From Marinobacter sp. (GTDB lineage: Bacteria > Pseudomonadota > Gammaproteobacteria > Pseudomonadales > Oleiphilaceae), in assembly GCF_014859525.1 (NCBI RefSeq), contig NZ_JACUUB010000032.1, positions 1 to 34,889 of the forward strand: 34,889 nucleotides of DNA, written 5' to 3'. A program made the position numbers and the translations under genes. Under the pieces are notes generated by a model. The model was given only the letters and a program-made list of their open reading frames with translations. It did no database searches and was not told where the DNA came from. Below, piece by piece: positions 1 to 9,947 of the stretch; position 1 is the stretch's first letter; each line of letters begins with the position of its first letter.

Positions 1-125
1 ACCTGCTGGCGCGCTTTGCCAAATCGTCTAATGCCGTGGAAAAGGAGCTGGAACGTCTCGCGATCGGCACCGCCGGTGGCCCGGGCCGGGCGAGTAGCCC
101 GGCCCGGAAAGCCGACGATTTCTGA
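1..125 (+). CDS. C-terminal fragment of an unidentified protein
   Basis: An open reading frame enters from the left edge and stops with TGA at 123-125, giving about 40 residues. The frame begins Leu-Leu-Ala-Arg-Phe-Ala-Lys and carries an acidic/basic helix-like stretch (AVEKELERLAIG), followed by a Gly/Pro/Arg/Ser-rich tail that looks disordered. I do not recognise the family from this fragment. The last 45 bases of the coding region contain a perfect 11-bp GC hairpin (listed separately). The gene is convergent with the EAL gene, whose stop codon lies only 5 bases further on, so the two genes share their 3' boundary. That it is a real gene is inferred from the open frame, plausible codon usage and tight convergent packing; the identity is open. 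Confidence 0.5.
   Translation, partial: LLARFAKSSNAVEKELERLAIGTAGGPGRASSPARKADDF
81..107. terminator. Perfect 11-bp GC hairpin at convergent gene ends
   Basis: CCGGGCCGGGC at 81-91 is followed by a 5-base loop (GAGTA) and its exact reverse complement at 97-107. The stem lies inside the last codons of the left-hand gene and just past the stop of the convergent EAL gene. Neither side has a good T-run, so it is not a textbook intrinsic terminator. It could act as a bidirectional barrier or protect 3' ends. Confidence 0.4.
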
Positions 126-130
126 TACTG

Positions 131-1396
131 TTAAAGTACAGACGGAAACAGCAGTTGCCCGCCGAGTACCTCATCGGGGTGAATGTCGACGCAGAAAATA
201 CTCTGACCGTCGGCACTGGACAGACAGGTAGACAGGGTGACTGTTCTACGGGCATCCGGCAGGGCCACATAGGGCCGGCAACTGTTGATTTTCTGGGGCC
301 GGTCCAGAGCATTGCGAAAGTATTCCCGGTGACTCCAGCAGGCACCTGATGAGTGATACAACGGGTTAAAGTATTGTCCGGACAGCTGTCCACCCTGTGC
401 TACGCTGCCTTGCTGCACACCTTCGCTGTTGAGAACAAAACACCGCTTTACCCCTTCCACTTGCAGCAGCGACCGGCAAACATGGTCAAAGGATTCCCGT
501 CGAGCCAGCTGATGGCATGCCTCCATGATCTCGAAGCGGAGCAGCTTCATGTAGGTTTCCTGACTCTGGTAATCGTTCAGGTTCCACTGCTCGGAATTCG
601 ACACTACCCTTTTCAACGCGTTCTCCGCCGCGACCGTGCACTCGTGGGAGCTGTGTTTGGGGCGAGCAAACAGAAAGCCCTGGACCAGATCGGCCTCGGT
701 ATCCAGAGCAATGCGGGCTTGGGCTTCATTTTCGATGCCTTCCAGCAGCACCAGACTGCCACTTTCCCGGATCATCCGTACCAGGCTGTGCAACAACAGC
801 CGAGCCCGCTGGTGTTTCTCGGCATTGGCCAACAGGCTTCGATCAATCTTTACGATCAACGGGTTGATTCGCCAAAGCCGCTCGAAATTCGAATCGCCCA
901 TACCGAAGTCATCAATCGCAATCTGAAAACCATAATCGCGGGCTTCCTGAATAAACTCCAGCAGGGTGTTGGTGTCACGAGTGGCGGTCTCGACCAGCTC
1001 CAGCACAATTCGTTCCGGGTGCAGTCCCACATGCCTGCACTGATCGGCCAGTTGGCCCAGATAGTCGGCATGGTGAAACAGGGTGTCCGGATTGATATTG
1101 ATAAAGAGCCAGACCGGGCTGGTCTTCAGACCAAAGTTGTTCAGGTGCAAGTTGAGCAGATGCCGGTCCAGCTCTGTGGTAACACCTTGAATGGAGGCCT
1201 GGTCAAACAGCGAGGGCGGTGCGATAACCTGGTTTCCACGCTTTACCCGGACCAGAGCCTCGTAGCCCACCAGCTTCTGGTGAGTGGGGCTGAGAATGGG
1301 CTGGTACACCGAATGGAAATCATGATGTTCTATAAAACTGGCAGACTTACCCGACGTTCTGTGCCGATGTTCGGCAAGTCGCAATACGCGTTTCAT
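131..1396 (-). CDS. EAL-domain cyclic-di-GMP phosphodiesterase with C-terminal sensor-like domain
   Basis: This is a predicted phosphodiesterase that hydrolyses c-di-GMP to pGpG. From the chosen start (421 residues) the EAL domain covers about residues 25-250: EALVR at 46-50, NINPD at 100-104, ELVET at 133-137, DDFG at 162-165, Lys183, EGIE at 219-222 and Gln239. All the metal-binding and catalytic positions expected of an active enzyme are therefore present. Residues about 280-421 form a second domain that resembles Cache/PDC-type sensing domains; this is a weak resemblance by eye. No membrane segment or signal peptide is obvious, so it is probably cytoplasmic. The frame extends 49 codons upstream to 1543, but conserved-looking sequence begins only after Met at 1396, so I chose that start. 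It has only a weak Shine-Dalgarno sequence. Activity is inferred from motifs. Confidence 0.88.
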   Translation of the reverse strand: MKRVLRLAEHRHRTSGKSASFIEHHDFHSVYQPILSPTHQKLVGYEALVRVKRGNQVIAPPSLFDQASIQGVTTELDRHLLNLHLNNFGLKTSPVWLFININPDTLFHHADYLGQLADQCRHVGLHPERIVLELVETATRDTNTLLEFIQEARDYGFQIAIDDFGMGDSNFERLWRINPLIVKIDRSLLANAEKHQRARLLLHSLVRMIRESGSLVLLEGIENEAQARIALDTEADLVQGFLFARPKHSSHECTVAAENALKRVVSNSEQWNLNDYQSQETYMKLLRFEIMEACHQLARRESFDHVCRSLLQVEGVKRCFVLNSEGVQQGSVAQGGQLSGQYFNPLYHSSGACWSHREYFRNALDRPQKINSCRPYVALPDARRTVTLSTCLSSADGQSIFCVDIHPDEVLGGQLLFPSVL

Positions 1397-1557
1397 GGTC
1401 AGGAACCCTATACTGCAATCATGGAGCCATCCTGGCCGCTGAATAATTAGGTTAGGAGAACAGACGAAGCGAATTCTGTGCCAATCGGCCGGGCGGTCGA
1501 GTCGGCGCGTCAGCGCAGCACGCGCATGGCCTGAGGACGACACTGAGCCGTTTCAGC

Positions 1558-1608
1558 TGCACCATCAGCGTGCAAAAAGCACACAGGGCAGGGTAATTTG
1601 CACCATCA
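1558..1608 (+). repeat. Direct repeat upstream of the MFS gene
   Basis: TGCACCATCA occurs at 1558-1567 and again at 1599-1608, 41 bases apart start to start, which is about four helical turns. The second copy ends 11 bases before the start codon of the transporter gene. This could be an operator pair, but no regulator gene is adjacent, so it is only a candidate site. Confidence 0.35.
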
Positions 1609-1619
1609 CAAGGTTTTTT

Positions 1620-2915
1620 ATGAGTGAACACAGTCAGTTCCGGTTGCTGGGTCAGCGCCGGTTTTTACCGTTCTATCTGACCCAGTTTTCCGGTGCTTTT
1701 AACGATAATCTCTATAAAAACGCGCTGCTGTTGCTGATCACCTTTCAGGCTGGCGGCCTGATGGGCCTGTCGGTAAACGTGGTGGTGAACATTGCGGCCT
1801 TCCTGTTCATCCTGCCGTTCTTCCTGTTCTCCGGCATTGCCGGCCAGATGGCCGATCGCTACGAGAAGGCCCGGATTATCCGCAATGTCAAAGCGGCCGA
1901 GATCGGTATCATGCTGCTGGCGGCTCTGGGCCTCTGGTTTGGCTGGTACGAGTTTTTGCTGGTGTTGCTGTTCCTGATGGGGGTTCAGTCCACGTTTTTC
2001 GGCCCGGTGAAGTATTCCATCCTGCCGAGGGTGTTGGCCGATGATGAACTGGTCGGGGGCAACGGCCTGGTCAGCATGGGCACCTTTGTGGCGATCCTGC
2101 TGGGTACCATTGCTGCCGGCCTGCTCATGGGCGCAGAGCAGGCGGCACGGATTACCGCGGTCGGTGTGGTGGTGATGGCGTTGCTCGGCTACCTCGCGGC
2201 CCGGCAGGTTCCGGATACCCGGGATGACACGCCGGAAGTGAAAGTGCAGTTCCGGCCGTTACTGGAAACCTGGCGGCTGATGACGGTGGCGGCAGAGCAG
2301 CGCCAGGTACTCTGGGCCATTCTGGCCATTTCCTGGTTCTGGTTTCTCGGTGCGGCTTATCTGACGCAATTTCCCAACTTTGCCAAAACCTCGCTGGCCG
2401 GTGATGAAACCGCCGTGACCTTGCTGCTGGCTATGTTCATTGTCGGCATCGCCATCGGCTCCATGTTGTGTGAACGGCTCACCAAACATCAGATCACCTT
2501 GTCGCCAGTGCCCTGGGGAGCACTTGGCCTGACCCTGCTGGGCGTTGATCTGTTCTTTGCGGTGCCGGCCAATCCCAGCCCGTCGACCTGGCTGACCCTG
2601 CTCACCGACCCGGTATATATCCGGGTGCTGCTGGATCTGGTCGGCATCGGCATTTGCGGTGGTTTGTTCATCGTGCCGCTGTACGCGTTTATCCAGCACC
2701 AGACGGCGGATCATAAGCGGGCGCGGATCATTGCGGCTTTGAACGTTATCAACTCCTTGTTCATGGTCTGTAGCGCTTTAGTAGGTATCGTCATACTGGG
2801 TATTTTTGAACTGGGTATTCCTACTTTTTTCCTTATGCTGTCAGTGGTTAACGCTCTGGTGTGGGTGGGTGTGCTGGGATTGCGTCGCCGCACCAGAAAA
2901 GCTGTGGATAATTAA
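1620..2915 (+). CDS. MFS transporter, LplT-like (candidate lysophospholipid flippase)
   Basis: This 431-residue, strongly hydrophobic protein looks like it has about 12 membrane spans. The N-terminus (FLPFYLTQFSGAFNDNLYKN) resembles LplT and the MFS half of Aas-type fusion proteins, which move lysophospholipids across the inner membrane for re-acylation. The conserved MFS loop after the second span (GQMADRYEKARIIR) is present. In many bacteria this transporter is fused to an acyltransferase and acyl-ACP synthetase; here it stands alone, with no acyltransferase gene in the window. The start is at 1620, with AAGG 7 bases upstream. The last codons (GCT GTG GAT AAT TAA) overlap a perfect DnaA box. 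Assignment to MFS is firm; the lysophospholipid substrate is inferred from N-terminal resemblance only. Confidence 0.8.
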   Translation: MSEHSQFRLLGQRRFLPFYLTQFSGAFNDNLYKNALLLLITFQAGGLMGLSVNVVVNIAAFLFILPFFLFSGIAGQMADRYEKARIIRNVKAAEIGIMLLAALGLWFGWYEFLLVLLFLMGVQSTFFGPVKYSILPRVLADDELVGGNGLVSMGTFVAILLGTIAAGLLMGAEQAARITAVGVVVMALLGYLAARQVPDTRDDTPEVKVQFRPLLETWRLMTVAAEQRQVLWAILAISWFWFLGAAYLTQFPNFAKTSLAGDETAVTLLLAMFIVGIAIGSMLCERLTKHQITLSPVPWGALGLTLLGVDLFFAVPANPSPSTWLTLLTDPVYIRVLLDLVGIGICGGLFIVPLYAFIQHQTADHKRARIIAALNVINSLFMVCSALVGIVILGIFELGIPTFFLMLSVVNALVWVGVLGLRRRTRKAVDN

Positions 2916-3021
2916 GGGGAAAACCTTCGGATAAGCCTTGAGTCGTTTTTGTAATAGCTATATAAAACAGTGAGTTATAGCTGTTATAAAGGTGCTGGAA
3001 AGTGATCAGTAATGTGGATAA
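2903..3021. other. Two perfect DnaA boxes in AT-rich DNA beside mnmG (oriC-like)
   Basis: TGTGGATAA, the exact complement of the DnaA box TTATCCACA, lies at 2903-2911 and again at 3013-3021, both in the same orientation. A two-mismatch copy lies at 2926-2934. The DNA between and after them (about 2941-3080) is clearly more AT-rich than the flanking genes. The mnmG (gidA) side is where oriC lies in Escherichia coli. No dnaA, rpmH or gyrB gene is seen here, and two boxes are few for an origin, so this may instead be a DnaA titration or regulatory site. Confidence 0.4.
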
Positions 3022-3264
3022 CTTTCTTGAAAACTTTTATGAACAGGCAACGACAACCAACTGAAAAGAAAAAAGTTTCGGTTTTCACTTAGCTGAAATC
3101 TGCCTGTCGGAAGGTCGTTTTACCGGGTCGAACCGATCGGGTCTTTCCGTGGCACCCGTCTCTGGTTAAAATTTGCACATTCCGACTGTAATTTGCCGGA
3201 CGAGGCGTTATACTCGCCGGCCTGTTTTTATCCCTTTTTTTCAGCCCGATTTCCGAGGTGTAGT
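3022..3264. other. Non-coding leader ahead of mnmG
   Basis: This is the remainder of the 349-base gap between the transporter and mnmG. Apart from the AT-rich tail of the DnaA-box region, it contains TATACT at 3209-3214, a reasonable -10 hexamer for mnmG. The best -35 at 17-base spacing is weak (CTGTAA at 3186-3191). I see no gene and no convincing terminator for the upstream transporter here. Confidence 0.35.
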
Positions 3265-5151
3265 GTGGAGTTTCCAACCCGTTTCGATGTTATTGTCATT
3301 GGTGGTGGCCATGCCGGTACCGAAGCCGCTCTTGCGGCGGCGCGCATGGGTTCCAAAACCCTGCTGCTGACCCACAACATTGAAACCCTGGGTCAGATGT
3401 CCTGTAACCCGGCCATCGGTGGCATAGGCAAGAGCCATCTGGTAAAAGAAATCGATGCTCTGGGCGGTGCCATGGCCCGAGCTACTGATAAATCGGGTAT
3501 TCAATTTCGGGTTCTGAACAGTCGCAAAGGTCCGGCGGTGCGTGCAACTCGTGCCCAGGCTGACCGGATTCTGTACAAGGCTGCGATTCGTCATACCCTG
3601 GAAAACCAGCCCAACCTGACTCTGTTTCAGCAGGCAGCGGACGATCTGATTGTGGAAAGCGATCAGGTGGTGGGAGTAGTTACCCAGACGGGTATCCGTT
3701 TTAATGCAAAGACCGTCGTGCTGACCACCGGCACCTTTCTGGGCGGCGTTATCCACATTGGTATGCAGCACCATGCCGGCGGCCGTGCCGGTGACGCGCC
3801 CGCCAATGCTTTGGCTCAGCGCCTGCGGGAACTGCCGTTCAATGTTGGCCGCCTGAAGACCGGTACACCACCGCGCATCGATGCCCGCACCGTGGACTTT
3901 TCTGCCATGCAACAGCAGTGGGGCGATGACCCGACTCCTGTGATGTCGTTTATCGGCAGCCGTCATGAACATCCGGAGCAGATCTGTTGTTACGTTACCC
4001 GCACCACGGCAGAAACCCACGACATCATCCGCAGCGGTTTTGATCGCTCACCGATGTTTGCCGGCAATATTGAAGGCGTCGGTCCGCGCTATTGCCCGTC
4101 CATTGAAGACAAGGTCAATCGCTTTGCGGATAAAGATTCGCACCAGATTTTTGTCGAACCGGAAGGCCTGACCACCAACGAGTTATACCCCAACGGCATT
4201 TCCACCAGCTTGCCGTTTGATATCCAGCTGAAAGCGGTGCAATCCATTCCTGGTTTTGAGAATGCCCACATCCTGCGGCCGGGTTACGCTATTGAATACG
4301 ATTACCTGAACCCGCAGGACCTGCGCCACACTCTGGAAACCAAATTCATCCAGGGCCTGTACTTTGCTGGCCAGATCAACGGCACTACCGGTTACGAAGA
4401 AGCCGGTGCCCAGGGCTTGCTGGCAGGCATTAACGCCGCCCTGCGCGCCCAAGACAAAGATGAGTGGTACCCACGCCGGGACGAGGCCTATCTGGGCGTG
4501 CTGGTGGATGACCTGATTACCATGGGTACTCAAGAGCCCTACCGCATGTTTACCAGCCGCGCCGAATATCGATTGATCCTGCGCGAAGACAACGCCGACC
4601 TGCGGCTGACCGAAACCGGCCGCAAGCTGGGCCTGGTAGACGATGAGCGCTGGCAGGCGTTCAGCACCAAGAGCGAATCGATCACCAAAGAACGCAGCCG
4701 ACTTGAAGGCACCCGCGTTCATCCAGGCACCGACGCCGGAGAGCGCGCCAACGTTCATCTTAAACAACCGATGACCCGGGACCAGTCCCTGGCCGAATTG
4801 CTGCGTCGTCCGGAAATCGCCTATCCGCACATTGCCGAGATCGGTGCGGAGCACGCGGAGGATCCGAACGTGGCCGAACAGGTCGAAATCGAGATCAAGT
4901 ACGAAGGCTACATTTCTCGCCAGGCGGACGAGATTGACCGTCTGCGCAGAAATGAGAACACCCGTCTGCCAGTGGATCTGGATTACGAAGTAATCGGCGG
5001 CCTGTCTAACGAAATCAAGCAGAAGCTGCAAACGGTGCGACCAGAAACCGTGGCTCAGGCGTCCCGTATTCAGGGTGTCACGCCGGCAGCGATCAGTCAG
5101 CTTCTGGTGCATCTGAAAAAGCGGGATCTGATCCGCAAGCAAAGCGCCTGA
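3265..5151 (+). CDS. mnmG: tRNA uridine-5-carboxymethylaminomethyl modification enzyme MnmG (GidA)
   Basis: MnmG is the FAD-dependent partner of MnmE that builds cmnm5U/mnm5U at the wobble position of certain tRNAs. The FAD-binding glycine motif is at the N-terminus ([19 protein letters not shown], about residues 11-29). The [12 protein letters not shown] segment, the second-domain stretch [11 protein letters not shown] and the C-terminal helical domain ([10 protein letters not shown], then [22 protein letters not shown]) are all recognisable. I chose the GTG at 3265, with GAGG 6 bases upstream: this gives 628 residues and aligns the FAD motif as in the family (E. coli 629). The frame is open a further 24 codons upstream, but that extension is unlike MnmG. 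rsmG follows one base after the stop, so the two are co-transcribed. Confidence 0.97.
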   Translation: MEFPTRFDVIVIGGGHAGTEAALAAARMGSKTLLLTHNIETLGQMSCNPAIGGIGKSHLVKEIDALGGAMARATDKSGIQFRVLNSRKGPAVRATRAQADRILYKAAIRHTLENQPNLTLFQQAADDLIVESDQVVGVVTQTGIRFNAKTVVLTTGTFLGGVIHIGMQHHAGGRAGDAPANALAQRLRELPFNVGRLKTGTPPRIDARTVDFSAMQQQWGDDPTPVMSFIGSRHEHPEQICCYVTRTTAETHDIIRSGFDRSPMFAGNIEGVGPRYCPSIEDKVNRFADKDSHQIFVEPEGLTTNELYPNGISTSLPFDIQLKAVQSIPGFENAHILRPGYAIEYDYLNPQDLRHTLETKFIQGLYFAGQINGTTGYEEAGAQGLLAGINAALRAQDKDEWYPRRDEAYLGVLVDDLITMGTQEPYRMFTSRAEYRLILREDNADLRLTETGRKLGLVDDERWQAFSTKSESITKERSRLEGTRVHPGTDAGERANVHLKQPMTRDQSLAELLRRPEIAYPHIAEIGAEHAEDPNVAEQVEIEIKYEGYISRQADEIDRLRRNENTRLPVDLDYEVIGGLSNEIKQKLQTVRPETVAQASRIQGVTPAAISQLLVHLKKRDLIRKQSA

Positions 5152-5152
5152 C

Positions 5153-5800
5153 ATGACGTATCCACAGCAGTGGTCGGACCAGCTTCGTGACGGGCTGACC
5201 GAAATGAATCTTGCACTCAGTGAAGGCCAGCAACAACAGTTGCTGGCCTTTCTGGCACTGCTTAATAAGTGGAACAAAGCCTACAACCTGACCGCCGTGC
5301 GTGACGAGCGAGTGATGGTGTCGCGGCAGTTGCTGGACAGCCTGAGTATCCTGCCATGGATTGCCGCAGAGCATTTGCTGGATGTCGGTGCTGGTGGTGG
5401 CCTGCCGGGCATACCGCTGGCCATTGTGTTTCCGAACAAGCGCTTTACCCTACTAGACAGCAATGGCAAGAAAACACGGTTTCTGAATCAGTGTATTCTG
5501 GAGCTTGGCCTGAATAATGTTGAGGTTATTCACGGCCGGGCTGAAGATTGTCAGCCGGCACAGCCCTTTACTCAAGTCAGCAGCCGAGCCTTTACTGCGC
5601 TGGAAAACCTGGTGACCTGGTGTGGACCGCTGCTGGCCAGTGACGGCCAGTTCCTTGCCATGAAAGGCCAGTATCCGGATGAAGAAGCAGCTGCCCTTCC
5701 GGCTGGCTGGCAGGTAGAATCCAGCCATTCCCTAAAGGTTCCCGGTGCAGACGGTGAGCGGCACTTGCTGATCGTCACCCGGGGCGAACAGTTCCGGTAA
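5153..5800 (+). CDS. rsmG: 16S rRNA (guanine-N7)-methyltransferase RsmG (GidB)
   Basis: RsmG methylates G527 (E. coli numbering) of 16S rRNA, using S-adenosylmethionine. The 215-residue length is typical. Visible motifs are KWNKAYNLTAVR (39-50), the SAM-binding loop DVGAGGGLPG (77-86), the following acidic strand TLLDSNGKK with downstream RFLN, and SSRAF near residue 143. The start codon lies one base after the mnmG stop, so translation is likely coupled. The AGGAGG just beyond its stop serves parA. Nothing is unusual. Confidence 0.97.
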   Translation: MTYPQQWSDQLRDGLTEMNLALSEGQQQQLLAFLALLNKWNKAYNLTAVRDERVMVSRQLLDSLSILPWIAAEHLLDVGAGGGLPGIPLAIVFPNKRFTLLDSNGKKTRFLNQCILELGLNNVEVIHGRAEDCQPAQPFTQVSSRAFTALENLVTWCGPLLASDGQFLAMKGQYPDEEAAALPAGWQVESSHSLKVPGADGERHLLIVTRGEQFR

Positions 5801-5823
5801 CCCGCAACAGCAGGAGGCAAAGC

Positions 5824-6618
5824 ATGGCGCGCGTGATTGCAGTGACCAATCAGAAAGGCGGTGTGGGCAAAACCACCACCTGCGTCAACCTTGCAGCCTC
5901 CCTGGCGGCAACGAAGCGTCGGGTCTTGCTGGTCGATATGGACCCCCAGGGCAATGCCACCATGGGCAGTGGTGTGGATAAAAATTCTCTGCAGCTGTCG
6001 GGCTACGACCTGTTGACCAAGCGAGCGACGCCGGCCGAAGTAATCGTGCGCGCTGAAGCCTCGGGCTTTGACATTGTGCCGGCCAACGGTGACCTGACCG
6101 CGGCAGAAGTTGAATTGATGAACGAGATTGGTCGCGAGCACCGCCTGAGGCTGACGCTGAACAGCGTGCGAGAAAATTACGATTACATTCTGATCGATTG
6201 CCCGCCTTCTTTAAATTTACTGACCGTCAATGCGCTCTCGACAGCTGACTCTGTGCTGATTCCGATGCAGTGCGAGTATTATGCTCTGGAAGGTCTGGCG
6301 GCGCTGATGAACACCGTTGAGCAGATTCAGGAGACGGTCAATCCGGACCTGGAGATCGAAGGCATACTGCGCACTATGTACGATCCGCGCAACAGCCTGA
6401 CTCTGGACGTATCAAGCCAGCTGAGTGAATTCTTCGGTGACAAAGTCTACCGAGCTGTGATTCCCCGCAACGTGCGCCTGGCCGAAGCGCCCAGCTATGG
6501 CATGCCGGCGCTGGCCTATGATCGTGCGTCCAAGGGGGCCGTGGCTTACCTGGCGTTGGCGGGTGAGATGGTGCGTCGGCACGGATCAAAAAAGACATCC
6601 GCCGCCGTTGCGGTGTAA
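5824..6618 (+). CDS. parA: Chromosome-partitioning ATPase ParA (Soj)
   Basis: This Walker-type ATPase works with ParB/parS to move replicated origins apart. The deviant Walker A motif KGGVGKTT is at residues 11-18, the A' motif VDMDPQGNAT is near 38-47, and the Walker B stretch DYILIDCPPS is near 119-128. The 264-residue length is typical of chromosomal Soj-type ParA without an N-terminal DNA-binding domain. It starts 23 bases after rsmG, with AGGAGG well placed. Its neighbour parB follows after 48 bases, the standard arrangement near the origin. Confidence 0.97.
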   Translation: MARVIAVTNQKGGVGKTTTCVNLAASLAATKRRVLLVDMDPQGNATMGSGVDKNSLQLSGYDLLTKRATPAEVIVRAEASGFDIVPANGDLTAAEVELMNEIGREHRLRLTLNSVRENYDYILIDCPPSLNLLTVNALSTADSVLIPMQCEYYALEGLAALMNTVEQIQETVNPDLEIEGILRTMYDPRNSLTLDVSSQLSEFFGDKVYRAVIPRNVRLAEAPSYGMPALAYDRASKGAVAYLALAGEMVRRHGSKKTSAAVAV

Positions 6619-6666
6619 CATAGCCGCCACTCTGGCAACCATGCAGCAACCAATTCAACGGGAAGA

Positions 6667-7554
6667 ATGACAGACACCATGGCGGCGAAGAAACGAGGCT
6701 TGGGCGAACGTGGTTTGGGGGCTCTACTACAAGGCTCCAAGGTCAACCTGAATCACGAAACCACGGACCACGACCGTGAATTGCGGGATATCCCTGTTGA
6801 TCTGATCCAGCGTGGTCGTTATCAGCCGCGCCGGGATATGGACCCGACCTCCCTGCAAGAGCTGGCAGACTCAATACGCCAACAAGGTGTGATGCAACCC
6901 GTTGTGGTCCGCCCGATTGCCGAGGGCCGGTACGAGTTGATTGCTGGCGAACGCCGCTGGCGGGCCACCCAGATCGCCGAACTCGACACCATTCCGGCGA
7001 TCATCCGCAATGTTCCGGACGAAGCCGCCATCGCCATGGCGTTGATCGAGAACATTCAGCGCGAAAACCTGAACCCTATAGAAGAAGCTTTCGCACTTCA
7101 GCGTTTGCAGGAGGAGTTTGGCCTGACCCAGGCTCAGGTGGCTGAAGCCGTCGGTAAATCCCGAACCACCATCACTAATTTGCTGCGGTTGATTGGCCTG
7201 AGCGAAGATGTGCGCACCATGCTCGAACACGGTGACCTAGAAATGGGCCACGGCCGTGCCATGCTGACTTTGCTACCGGAACAACAAATGCAGGTGGCTC
7301 GCCAGGTAGTGGCCAAATCCCTGTCGGTTCGTCAGACCGAAGCGCTGGTTCGCAGAATCCAGCAGGAAAAGCCCGCTACTGAAGACCATGGCAAGAAAGC
7401 CCTGGACCCGAATATCCGAAGCTTGCAAGACAATCTTTCCGAGCGTTTGGGCGCCCGGGTAGCGATTAATCATGGTAAGCGCGGAAAAGGCAAAGTGGTG
7501 ATCGAATACAGCTCTCTGGATGAGCTGGATGGTATTCTAGGCCACATTCGCTAA
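6667..7554 (+). CDS. parB: Chromosome-partitioning CTPase/DNA-binding protein ParB (Spo0J)
   Basis: ParB binds parS and spreads as a CTP-dependent clamp. The N-terminal RGLGERGLGALL segment is the usual ParA-interacting leader. The ParB/Srx fold carries YQPRRD, the CTP-binding GERRWRA motif and ENIQRENLNPIEEA. The helix-turn-helix is LTQAQVAEAVGKSRTTITNLLRL, and a C-terminal dimerisation tail ends the protein. The start is uncertain: ATG at 6667 has GGGAAG almost touching it, and a second in-frame ATG at 6679 (MAAKKRGLG) better matches ParB N-termini but has the same Shine-Dalgarno sequence too far away. A parS-like palindrome lies in atpB, about 1 kb downstream. Confidence 0.97.
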   Translation: MTDTMAAKKRGLGERGLGALLQGSKVNLNHETTDHDRELRDIPVDLIQRGRYQPRRDMDPTSLQELADSIRQQGVMQPVVVRPIAEGRYELIAGERRWRATQIAELDTIPAIIRNVPDEAAIAMALIENIQRENLNPIEEAFALQRLQEEFGLTQAQVAEAVGKSRTTITNLLRLIGLSEDVRTMLEHGDLEMGHGRAMLTLLPEQQMQVARQVVAKSLSVRQTEALVRRIQQEKPATEDHGKKALDPNIRSLQDNLSERLGARVAINHGKRGKGKVVIEYSSLDELDGILGHIR

Positions 7555-7714
7555 GCCATTAGGCGAAGCCTGAAAATTCATCCTAAAGTCGGCCTTTTTG
7601 CACCAAACACCACATGTGGTTGCTTAAGAGATTGCAAAACACAACTTGTGTGAAGGGTTGGCATTAGTCAGCTCGAACTGATTAAAAAACCAACATTGTT
7701 TCGGGTGAGTTGTG
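7555..7714. other. Gap between parB and the atp promoter
   Basis: No gene is seen. The gap holds a 12-bp perfect palindrome ACCACATGTGGT at 7609-7620 and a 13-bp palindrome with a central base (ACACAACTTGTGT) at 7639-7651. A short AGGC/GCCT hairpin lies just after the parB stop, too small to call a terminator. The palindromes may be operator sites near the atp promoter, but nothing identifies a binding protein. Confidence 0.3.
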
Positions 7715-7743
7715 TTGAACAGCTATCGGTTAACACATATAAT
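7715..7743 (+). promoter_or_regulatory. Sigma-70 promoter of the atp operon
   Basis: TTGAAC at 7715-7720 and TATAAT at 7738-7743 are separated by exactly 17 bases. The -10 hexamer is perfect and the -35 has five or four of six matches depending on the consensus used. Transcription should begin near 7750, giving a leader of about 23 bases before atpI. This is the best sigma-70 promoter in the window, as expected for a highly expressed operon. Confidence 0.75.
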
Positions 7744-7772
7744 TCTGCGCGCTTGTAACAACAGCTGGTGAT

Positions 7773-8165
7773 ATGACCCGTTCCACAAAAGCCATCATAC
7801 GTTTGCCCCTGTTAAAGTGGCTGGTTATCGAGATGGCAGCGGTGATCACTCTAAGTCTGTTATGGCTATTGGAAAGTCGTTTGGCAGGTTATTCCGCGTT
7901 TATCGGCGGTCTTATTTTTGTCATACCAAACGCGTATTTTGCTCACCGGATGTACCGGTACCAAGGTGCCCGGCAGGCATCCATGATGGTGGGCAACATG
8001 TTCAGGGCAGAAGGCATCAAGCTTGCCCTTACCGCAGTGGGTTTTGCGGCAGTTTTCATCTTGATGGAGCCAGTACATGTGCCGGCTCTGTTATTCACTT
8101 TTGCTGTAATGGTTGTACTTGGCGGTGCTTTGCGCTTCCTCATTCAACCTAAAAGACAGCTATAG
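7773..8165 (+). CDS. atpI: ATP synthase protein I (AtpI)
   Basis: AtpI is a small inner-membrane protein encoded first in bacterial atp operons and thought to help assemble the c-ring. The 130 residues contain four hydrophobic segments (about 14-33, 38-55, 78-97 and 102-120). The GGLIFVIPNAYFAHRMYRY stretch is characteristic. It is the first gene after the strong promoter and lies 18 bases before atpB. Assignment rests on position, size and topology; the sequence itself is weakly conserved in this family. Confidence 0.9.
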   Translation: MTRSTKAIIRLPLLKWLVIEMAAVITLSLLWLLESRLAGYSAFIGGLIFVIPNAYFAHRMYRYQGARQASMMVGNMFRAEGIKLALTAVGFAAVFILMEPVHVPALLFTFAVMVVLGGALRFLIQPKRQL

Positions 8166-9053
<888 letters not shown>

Positions 9054-9137
9054 CGGGCCAGCAAGACGTTTTCGTAAAAACCTGGATTGAAAAATCCGAC
9101 ATAAACCTTTAATAAACTGAAAGCTAAGGAGTTTTAA

Positions 9138-9368
<231 letters not shown>

Positions 9369-9464
9369 TTAATCCCGAGAAACCAGGGTGCTGCTCACTT
9401 GAGTTGAGGCCGCGCCCGGTTTTCCGGAAACCAGGACGCAACGAATAGCAAGAGGTATATTGCC

Positions 9465-9935
9465 GTGAATATAAACCTTACGTTGATAGGGCAAGCGATT
9501 GCCTTCGCTATTTTCGTCTGGTTCTGCGTCAAATTCGTGTGGCCGCCGATTACGGCAGCCATGGAAGCGCGCCAGAAGAAAATTGCCGACGGCCTTTCTG
9601 CCGCAGATCGGGCTTCACTCGATCTGGAACTTGCGCAGGAAAAAGCCTCCAAAGAATTGCAAAAAGCAAAACAGGAAGCTGCAGTCCTGATTGACCAGGC
9701 CAATAAGCGTGCTGCCCAGATTGTTGAAGCATCAAAAGACGATGCTCGCAAAGAGGGTGACAAACTGATTGAGCAGGCCAGGGCCGAAATTCAACAGGAG
9801 CGTGTTCAGGCTCGTGACGCACTGCGTAAAGAAGTGGCAGTTCTTGCCATCGCCGGTGCCGAAAAGATTCTGGAAACCTCTGTAGATGCCAAAGCTCACA
9901 GCGAGATGCTGGACAAGCTGGCCGCAGAACTCTAA
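9465..9935 (+). CDS. atpF: F1Fo ATP synthase subunit b
   Basis: Subunit b forms the peripheral stalk linking Fo to F1. The 156 residues have one N-terminal membrane span (about 5-25), followed by a long charged, Ala/Glu/Lys-rich helix suited to a dimeric coiled coil. The start is GTG at 9465 with AGAGG upstream. This matches the usual b-subunit N-terminus ([14 protein letters not shown]). The 96-base gap from atpE contains a small hairpin (GGTTT/AAACC around 9418-9436) that may separate the heavily translated atpE message from the rest. Confidence 0.96.
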   Translation: MNINLTLIGQAIAFAIFVWFCVKFVWPPITAAMEARQKKIADGLSAADRASLDLELAQEKASKELQKAKQEAAVLIDQANKRAAQIVEASKDDARKEGDKLIEQARAEIQQERVQARDALRKEVAVLAIAGAEKILETSVDAKAHSEMLDKLAAEL

Positions 9936-9947
9936 AAGAGGGTCATC

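Noticed and set aside
7609-7651. Two short palindromes before the atp promoter as defined operators
   Set aside because: No second copies and no regulator suggested; kept only as a note for the gap.
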